This document shows, piece after piece, positions 57,928-64,000 of a stretch of DNA of 64,000 bases. The stretch is taken from assembly GCA_001457715.1 (NCBI GenBank), contig CVRF01000003.1, positions 310,001 through 374,000 on the forward strand, given 5' to 3'. The DNA comes from Candidatus Providencia siddallii. Lineage in GTDB: Bacteria; Pseudomonadota; Gammaproteobacteria; Enterobacterales; Enterobacteriaceae. The stretch's first letter is position 1. Every line of letters begins with the position of its first letter. The position numbers and the translations under genes were made by a program. The notes below the pieces were generated by a model. It was not told where the DNA came from. It ran no database searches and saw only the letters and a list, made by a program, of their open reading frames with translations.

Positions 57928-59310
57928 TTATATTTTATCAAATAAATTAGTATGTAATATTTGTAAAAATTCTTTAGCGTTATGATCAGAAATCAATAAA
58001 CAAATATTATTATAACTAGTTCCGTAATTAATCATTCGAATATCAAATGATTTTAACGAATCAATAATTCGTTTAGTTAAACCATGTATTTGTAATAGCT
58101 TATTACCAATAATTGTAACTAATGCAAAATTTTCCTCAATTTTTACACAGCATAAATACGAAAGTTTTGAAATCAATATATTTTTAAGTAAATCATTGTT
58201 TTTTCTAATATAAATAGTAGTATTTATTATTAAAACCACGCTTGATTTAGTGATATTAATTAATTCTATTGGTATATTATGTTGCAATAATATTGCAAAT
58301 ATTTTTATTAAAAAAATATGTATATTAAATATTTTTATATTGTCTAATATAAGTAAAACTTGTTTTCTTCGTATAGCTAATGATTTAATATATGGAGTTG
58401 AAATTGTTTTATGATTAATAACAGTTCCACCTGCTTCAGGATTTTGACTTGAACCAATAAAAACAGATATTTTAGTACGAATTGCAGGTAATAAAGTCGC
58501 CGGATGTAGAATTTTCGCTCCAAAGATTGCCATTTCTGTTGCTTCATTAAAAGTTATTTCATCAATACGTTGAGCATTTGGTACAATATGTGGGTCAGCT
58601 GTGTAAATACCAGGAACATCAGTCCAAATTTCTACATGTGATAAATTTAATGCTTCAGCAAGCAAAGTAGCAGTATAATCACTTCCACCTCTCCCTATAG
58701 TTGTAGTATGTCCGTTTTTATCACATCCTATGAATCCTTGGGTGATAACAAGTGATTTTATTAAAATTGGAAGTAATTGTTGTTCTGCAAATTTTTTTAA
58801 TTCTGCAATTTTAGGTTTTGCTTGTCCAAAATTTTCATTGGTTTTCATAATATTACGTATATCAAACCATTTTGAATTGATATTACGTTGTCTAAGGATT
58901 TCAACAAATACTAAAGTTGACATTAATTCTCCATAGCTTACTATCTCATCAGTTAATATTTTGGTTTTTTTTACTTGAGCTAACTTTGATAAATAAATAA
59001 TTTTATCTAAAATATTATTGATTTTTTTACTAATAAATTCTGTTGTTTCTAACTTATTAATAATAGAAAATTGAATTTTTTTAATTTTTTGTAAAAGTTT
59101 ACAACGTTTATTTTCTTTACAACCTTCAGAAAGTTCTATTAATAAATTAGTTATTCCAGCAGAAGCTGAAAGAACTACTAAACGAATATTTTTGTTGGTC
59201 AAAATGATATTAGCGCTATTATTCATTGATTTAAAGTTTGCTACACTTGTACCACCAATTTTAGCGATAATAAATTGATTGACATCTGGTAAAAAAAAAT
59301 TTTTATTCAT
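57928..59310 (-). CDS. lysC: Aspartokinase III (lysine-sensitive type) with an altered lysine-binding site
   Basis: LysC phosphorylates aspartate, the first step to diaminopimelate, lysine, threonine and methionine; Asd (15.4-16.5 kb) does the next. The 460-residue protein aligns with E. coli LysC (449). The kinase domain is well conserved: IAKIGGTSVANF, LVVLSASAGITNLL, TDEIVSYGELMSTL, ITQGFIG, TTIGRGGSDYTATLLAEAL and WTDVPGIYTADP. The ACT domains are not: a gap-free alignment of residues 314-361 gives Ile at the positions equal to E. coli Met318, Gly323, Thr344 and Thr352, and Lys at Glu346. Changes at several of these sites make the E. coli enzyme insensitive to lysine. No lysine riboswitch is recognisable upstream. 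It is divergent from pgi. Confidence 0.95.
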   Translation of the reverse strand: MNKNFFLPDVNQFIIAKIGGTSVANFKSMNNSANIILTNKNIRLVVLSASAGITNLLIELSEGCKENKRCKLLQKIKKIQFSIINKLETTEFISKKINNILDKIIYLSKLAQVKKTKILTDEIVSYGELMSTLVFVEILRQRNINSKWFDIRNIMKTNENFGQAKPKIAELKKFAEQQLLPILIKSLVITQGFIGCDKNGHTTTIGRGGSDYTATLLAEALNLSHVEIWTDVPGIYTADPHIVPNAQRIDEITFNEATEMAIFGAKILHPATLLPAIRTKISVFIGSSQNPEAGGTVINHKTISTPYIKSLAIRRKQVLLILDNIKIFNIHIFLIKIFAILLQHNIPIELINITKSSVVLIINTTIYIRKNNDLLKNILISKLSYLCCVKIEENFALVTIIGNKLLQIHGLTKRIIDSLKSFDIRMINYGTSYNNICLLISDHNAKEFLQILHTNLFDKI

Positions 59311-59562
59311 AATATAAATTCCTTTGGATATATATGAATTTTAAGTTTAAATGGTAGCATTACTTATAAAGTAAATTTTAATTTGTAAAATTAGTAATAG
59401 TCATCATTGAATTCATTTAATATCATCGATATGTATTTAAAATATTTTTAATTTAAAATTATTTAGATTAATTTAATTTGTGTAATATAAAAAATTAATA
59501 TGTTATATATAAATATATAAGATATAATTTTTTATGATTAAGAATGCTTGGAGAATATTTTT

Positions 59563-61209
59563 ATGAAAAGCATTAATCCAAAAAAAACAATTGCGTGGGA
59601 GGCTTTAGAAAAACATTTTATAAAAATGAAAAGTGTTCATATGCGAGATTTATTTATTAAAAATAAAAATAGATTTAATGAATTTTCAATTATGTTTGAT
59701 GATCAAATTTTAGTAGATTTTTCTAAAAATAGAATTAATAAAGAGACAATAAATAAACTTATTAATTTAGCGAAAGAAACTAAATTAAAGAATGCAATTA
59801 ATAGTATGTTTAGTGGTAAAAAAATTAATCGTACTGAAAATAGGGCTGTGTTACATACTGCATTACGTAATCTTGATAACACTCCTATTTATGTCGATGG
59901 ACGTAATATTATGTTAGACATTAATAATATACTTAAAAAAATGAAGAATTTTAGTGATCGAGTTATTAGCGGGGTTTGGAAAGGTTGTACTGGTAAAACA
60001 ATAACTGATATAGTAAATATTGGTATTGGTGGTTCGAATCTTGGGTCATTTATGGTTACTGAAGCGTTATATCCTTATAAAAATCATTTAAATATTCATT
60101 TTGTTTCTAATATTGATGGAACACAGATTACTGAAATATTAAAAAAACTTAATCCAGAAACAACGTTGTTTTTAATTGCATCAAAAACATTTACTACACA
60201 GGAAACAATGACTAATGCAAATTCTGCTCGTAACTGGTTTTTAACTGAAGTAAAAAATAAAAAATATATAAAAAATCATTTTGTCGCTTTATCATCAAAT
60301 ATAGAACAAGTTATAAAATTTGGTATTGATATAGAAAATATGTTTAGATTTTGGGATTGGGTTGGAGGCCGTTATTCTTTATGGTCAGCTATTGGTTTAT
60401 CTATTATGTTATCTATTGGTTTTGAAAATTTTATTCAGTTATTAAATGGAGCACATGCCATGGATAAACATTTTATTACAACACCATTAGTAAATAATAT
60501 TCCAGTATTATTAGCATTAATAAGTATTTGGTATAATAATTTTTTTAAAGTTGAAACTGAAGCTGTTTTATCATATGATCAATATATGCATAGATTTGCA
60601 GCGTATTTACAACAAATAAGTATGGAATCTAATGGTAAATGTATTGACCGTAACGGTAATCATGTATCTTATCAAACTGGATCAATAGTTTGGGGAGAAA
60701 TAGGTGTTAATGGACAGCATGCATTTTATCAATTAATTCATCAAGGTACAAAAATTATTCCATGTGATTTTATTGCTTCTGCAATAACTCATAATAAATT
60801 AAATGATCATCATGTAAAGTTATTATCAAATTTTTTTGCACAAACAGAAGCTTTAGCTTTTGGTAAAACATGTGAAATAATTAATCTAGAATCAATTATA
60901 AAAGATAAAAAAATAAAAAATAAGAGTTTTATTATGCCTCATAAAATTTTATATGGTAATCGTCCAACTAATTCTATTTTAGTTAAAAAAATTACACCTT
61001 ATTCGTTAGGTGCTTTAATAGCTATGTATGAACATAAAATTTTTACACAAGGTGTTATATTAAATATATTTACATTTGATCAATGGGGAGTAGAATTAGG
61101 AAAACAATTGGCAAATAAAATTATACCTGAATTAAATAATAATGAAATTATAACGAGTCATGATAGTTCTACTAATAATTTAATCAATTGTTATAAGTAT
61201 TGGAAATAA
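59563..61209 (+). CDS. pgi: Glucose-6-phosphate isomerase
   Basis: Pgi interconverts glucose 6-phosphate and fructose 6-phosphate in glycolysis, and its product also feeds GlmS. The ATG at 59563 gives 548 residues (549 in E. coli) and follows GGAGA by eight bases; a TTG at 59548 is unlikely. Conserved parts are [82 protein letters not shown] and [13 protein letters not shown]. lysC-pgi is an ancestral neighbour pair in E. coli. A 10-codon frame (59534-59566) overlaps the start but is probably meaningless. Confidence 0.97.
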   Translation: MKSINPKKTIAWEALEKHFIKMKSVHMRDLFIKNKNRFNEFSIMFDDQILVDFSKNRINKETINKLINLAKETKLKNAINSMFSGKKINRTENRAVLHTALRNLDNTPIYVDGRNIMLDINNILKKMKNFSDRVISGVWKGCTGKTITDIVNIGIGGSNLGSFMVTEALYPYKNHLNIHFVSNIDGTQITEILKKLNPETTLFLIASKTFTTQETMTNANSARNWFLTEVKNKKYIKNHFVALSSNIEQVIKFGIDIENMFRFWDWVGGRYSLWSAIGLSIMLSIGFENFIQLLNGAHAMDKHFITTPLVNNIPVLLALISIWYNNFFKVETEAVLSYDQYMHRFAAYLQQISMESNGKCIDRNGNHVSYQTGSIVWGEIGVNGQHAFYQLIHQGTKIIPCDFIASAITHNKLNDHHVKLLSNFFAQTEALAFGKTCEIINLESIIKDKKIKNKSFIMPHKILYGNRPTNSILVKKITPYSLGALIAMYEHKIFTQGVILNIFTFDQWGVELGKQLANKIIPELNNNEIITSHDSSTNNLINCYKYWK

Positions 61210-61361
61210 TAAAATTAAAAATAATTTATTATTAACTTAATTTATTTAAAATATTTATATATATAATAATTTTATATTATTATTACAATTTCAATATTAT
61301 ATATAAATAAATTATATTAAAAAATTTTATCGATTTTTTATAAAGATTAAAATATATCAAT

Positions 61362-63779
61362 TTAATTAAATGTTTCAATAATTAAACGAATATTAGTAGA
61401 GATTAAATTAGCTAATATTATATAAAGCTTATTTTTTTTAGTTAAAAAATATTTTTTTTGACTATTCATATAATTGTTTTCGCGTAATGTGTCAATAAAT
61501 GTAAAAAAAATAGATTTATCAAATAATTCTCGTGATTTAATATTATCTAAAACTGAAATATATTTTATTAAAGCAATGCTTTTTTTTTCTAAAGTGTTTT
61601 TATTGATTTCAGGATTTTTATTTAATAAAAAAAGTATTACAACGTAACGTTGTAATATTTCATAGATTCCTGCTGCTAACAATCTTATTAATTTAATACG
61701 TTGTGAATTTATTATTATTTGATCTTTATCTATAAAATAAATAATTTTTTGACTATTTAATTCGTTAATAAAATTATCTATTGCATTATTTAGTGTTTCA
61801 TTAGTATAGTGTAAAAATAATTCTGCTTTAAGAAAAGGATAAATTTGTTTAACTTGATAATAAATATTTCTGCGACTAATTAATTTATAATGAAATATAA
61901 TACATGCTATTAATGATGGTAATGCTAATAAATGACAAATGTTATTTCTATAATATGTCATTAGCATTGCATTATTATATATAAATTTTTTGGTTATACA
62001 ATAGCTTTGTATTCCAAATTTATTAATTTTTAAGACTTCTCTAAATAACTGATAAGCGTTTTCATTTGGTATTATAGTATCTAATGTATAAGGCACATTA
62101 CGTAATATTTTTAAATAACATTCAACTTGTTCTATTAAATAGATAGAAGTTGTACTATTTTCGTGTAAAGTAGAAAGTAAAGCTGTTGAAAAAAGATTAA
62201 TCGCGTTTACTGTAGAAGAATTATTAATATTTATCATAATATCTATTGCAATAAAGTTTACTATTTTATTTAACCAAAATGGTTTGTGTGTTTCTGATGT
62301 TTTAATATGATTATGCAAATCAAATATATGATTATTTAAATATTGCCATAAATAAATTGGTTTACCGAAATTAATATGGCTTTGTCCTAGGTTTTGTAAT
62401 TTATAAAATTTATTAAGTATACTAAAAATCTTTTTATTTTCTTTTTTATTGCCATATAATTCTTTTATATAACTTTCTACCTCTATAATATATTCATAAC
62501 CAATATAAATCGGAACAATAGCAATTTGATATAAACCATTTCTTATCATTGTTTGTAATGTCATAGATAAAATACCAGTTTTTGGTTTTAATAAATATCC
62601 TGTGCGAGAACGTCCTCCTTCTATAAAATATTCTATAGAATAACCGTGAATGAATAATTCATATAAGTATTCGCGAAAAATTGTTGAATAAAATTTATTG
62701 CTTTTAAACGTTCTACGAATGAAAAAAGCACCTAGTCGACGAAATATATTACCTGTAGGCCAAAAATTTAAATTATTTCCTGCTGCAATATGTGGTGGCA
62801 CTAATCCTTGATTATATAAAACGTATGAAAGTAATAAATAGTCCATATGACTACGATGAGATGGGATGTAAACAATTTTAAAACCATTTTGTATTAATTT
62901 ATGAACTCGATCAATATGGTTAACATTAATTTTTTTATAAAAACGTTTAAAAATATACCCTAAAAATTTATCAATCCAGCGTATACTCTCATACGAGAAA
63001 TTAGCAGCAATTTCTTTTATTATATCAATTGCGTTTTGTTTTGCTTTTTTTATTGAAATATTTTTATTACGTGATTCATCTGTAATTACTTTTTTTATTA
63101 TTTTAGATGTTAATAATTTATGAAATAATTCGTAATTAGAAAATGGTTTAGGACCAATCATAGCTTTTTTTTGTCGTAAATAGTAAATTTTACTTATTCG
63201 TATAAGTTTATTAATAAAATTGATATTAATATCATTGTGTTGTATAATTCTATTAAAATATACTATAGGTGAAAACATAATAAAACTATCACGTCCTAAT
63301 CGTATAATTTCAATTAATTTTTTAATACTATTTAATAAATTTGATAATATTATATTAGTATATATTTTTCTTATTTTAGGTGATCGATTAATAATTATAA
63401 AAATAGGTAATATTTGAATATTTAAGTTTGGGTTTTTTTTGTGTAAATCTAAATAAATTTTAAATATATTTATTGAATCTAACCATGTATTTGATAAGAA
63501 ATGTTTAAATATATATTTTTTATTTTCAATAAAAATATACGATTGAAGTTTTGTTCCATTTATATTATTTTTGATAAAAGGGTCTGGTAATCCTATTTTT
63601 TTACATTGTTTTTGTAAAATTATTAAATCAGATATAGAGCTATATGGTAATATATATAGCATAGGTTTGTTTAGATCAATATGTAATTCTTTAATTGGAT
63701 TTATTGGAATTAATTTGTTTTTTATTAAAAATTTTATTAAAAAACTCAAACAGTTAAAATATATTCTATATAATGACAT
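61362..63779 (-). CDS. plsB: Glycerol-3-phosphate acyltransferase PlsB
   Basis: PlsB adds the first acyl chain to glycerol 3-phosphate, starting phospholipid synthesis at the inner membrane. The 805-residue protein (807 in E. coli) has the acyltransferase motifs: HRSHMDYLLLSYVLYNQGL (HX4D catalytic motif), AGNNLNFWPTGNIFRRLGAF, FIEGGRSRTGYLLKPKTG and VPIYIGYEYIIEVESY. Helper stretches GRDSFIMFSP and EIAANFSYESIRWIDK also match. The first 20 residues have moderate hydrophobicity. It is the large bacterial form that uses acyl-ACP or acyl-CoA. Phospholipid synthesis is thus kept by the symbiont itself. Confidence 0.97.
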   Translation of the reverse strand: MSLYRIYFNCLSFLIKFLIKNKLIPINPIKELHIDLNKPMLYILPYSSISDLIILQKQCKKIGLPDPFIKNNINGTKLQSYIFIENKKYIFKHFLSNTWLDSINIFKIYLDLHKKNPNLNIQILPIFIIINRSPKIRKIYTNIILSNLLNSIKKLIEIIRLGRDSFIMFSPIVYFNRIIQHNDININFINKLIRISKIYYLRQKKAMIGPKPFSNYELFHKLLTSKIIKKVITDESRNKNISIKKAKQNAIDIIKEIAANFSYESIRWIDKFLGYIFKRFYKKINVNHIDRVHKLIQNGFKIVYIPSHRSHMDYLLLSYVLYNQGLVPPHIAAGNNLNFWPTGNIFRRLGAFFIRRTFKSNKFYSTIFREYLYELFIHGYSIEYFIEGGRSRTGYLLKPKTGILSMTLQTMIRNGLYQIAIVPIYIGYEYIIEVESYIKELYGNKKENKKIFSILNKFYKLQNLGQSHINFGKPIYLWQYLNNHIFDLHNHIKTSETHKPFWLNKIVNFIAIDIMININNSSTVNAINLFSTALLSTLHENSTTSIYLIEQVECYLKILRNVPYTLDTIIPNENAYQLFREVLKINKFGIQSYCITKKFIYNNAMLMTYYRNNICHLLALPSLIACIIFHYKLISRRNIYYQVKQIYPFLKAELFLHYTNETLNNAIDNFINELNSQKIIYFIDKDQIIINSQRIKLIRLLAAGIYEILQRYVVILFLLNKNPEINKNTLEKKSIALIKYISVLDNIKSRELFDKSIFFTFIDTLRENNYMNSQKKYFLTKKNKLYIILANLISTNIRLIIETFN

Positions 63780-64000
63780 AAATATATCCTCTTATAAATT
63801 ATAAACTAATAAATTTAATAATAAGTATATATTAAACATATAATATTATTAATATAATAATTTTAATCTAAAAATTTAATTGTTGGTAAATATATAAATA
63901 TTATAAATTTATTTTTTAATATAAATAATTTATTTTAAAATTTATAAAATTTTAATTTATTAAAAATACTTTAATTTAAAATAATAAATGTAGTATTAAA
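63780..64000. other. Right edge spacer
   Basis: These 221 A/T-rich bases upstream of plsB show no gene. The plsB ribosome-binding site is AGAGGATATATTT just before its ATG. Confidence 0.5.

Noticed and set aside
59311-59562. Lysine riboswitch before lysC and promoters shared with pgi
   Set aside because: The 252-base spacer is too short and lacks the conserved purine-rich junction of the L box.
59534-59566. 10-codon leader frame ([10 protein letters not shown]) overlapping the pgi start
   Set aside because: No ribosome-binding site of its own and no regulatory codon run; such short frames are common by chance.

Overview
The window looks like part of a strongly reduced, very A+T-rich chromosome of a gammaproteobacterial (Enterobacterales) endosymbiont. 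Almost every protein aligns colinearly with its Escherichia coli ortholog as I remember it. Several E. coli gene orders survive: rpmH-rnpA-yidD-yidC-mnmE, dnaA-dnaN-gyrB, ftsB-ispD-ispF, purH-purD, dcd next to yegH, glmU-glmS near mnmG, and lysC divergent from pgi. The genes between these landmarks are often missing, and the spacers are long, nearly pure A/T and without recognisable genes. No phage, insertion sequence, CRISPR or plasmid gene is visible. A leech- or insect-associated Morganellaceae symbiont (Providencia/Arsenophonus type) would fit, but that is inference only.

Layout. 0-2 kb: the 3' end of hldE, then ribB and cutA. 2.2-5.3 kb: an intact 1016-residue inverse-autotransporter adhesin. 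5.5-15.2 kb: mnmE-yidC-yidD-rnpA-rpmH on the minus strand, divergent from dnaA-dnaN-gyrB, with recF missing. 15.4-19.8 kb: asd and a solitary 16S rRNA gene that keeps its promoter, boxA and RNase III stem but is followed by a terminator-like hairpin, not by tRNA and 23S genes. 19.9-40.5 kb: uvrD, ispF-ispD-ftsB, purH-purD, rplY, bioH, recB, nlpD, metG, dcd, yegH. 41.6-50 kb: tadA, purL, nadE, glyA. 50-56.6 kb: glmS, glmU and mnmG; the ATP synthase operon that E. coli has between glmU and mnmG is absent. 56.6-57.5 kb: a probable oriC upstream of mnmG, as in E. coli. 57.5-64 kb: an orphan tRNA-Ala(UGC), lysC, pgi and plsB.

How the genes work together. Information processing is kept: replication initiator, clamp, gyrase, UvrD, RecB, MetRS, TadA, MnmE/MnmG, RNase P protein, L25 and L34. 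Envelope building is kept: HldE for LPS heptose, GlmS/GlmU for UDP-GlcNAc, Asd/LysC for diaminopimelate, PlsB for phospholipid, IspD/IspF for isoprenoids, YidC, FtsB and NlpD. De novo purine synthesis (PurL, PurD, PurH) and vitamin or cofactor steps (RibB, BioH, NadE, GlyA) suggest nutrient provisioning.

The points most worth a second look are: the adhesin with an unusual C-terminus; an aspartokinase III whose lysine-binding site carries changes at positions known for feedback resistance; a NAD synthetase whose glutaminase nucleophile is Ser, not Cys; the dismantled rRNA operon; the missing atp operon; and very long perfect A/T hairpins that seem to serve as terminators.
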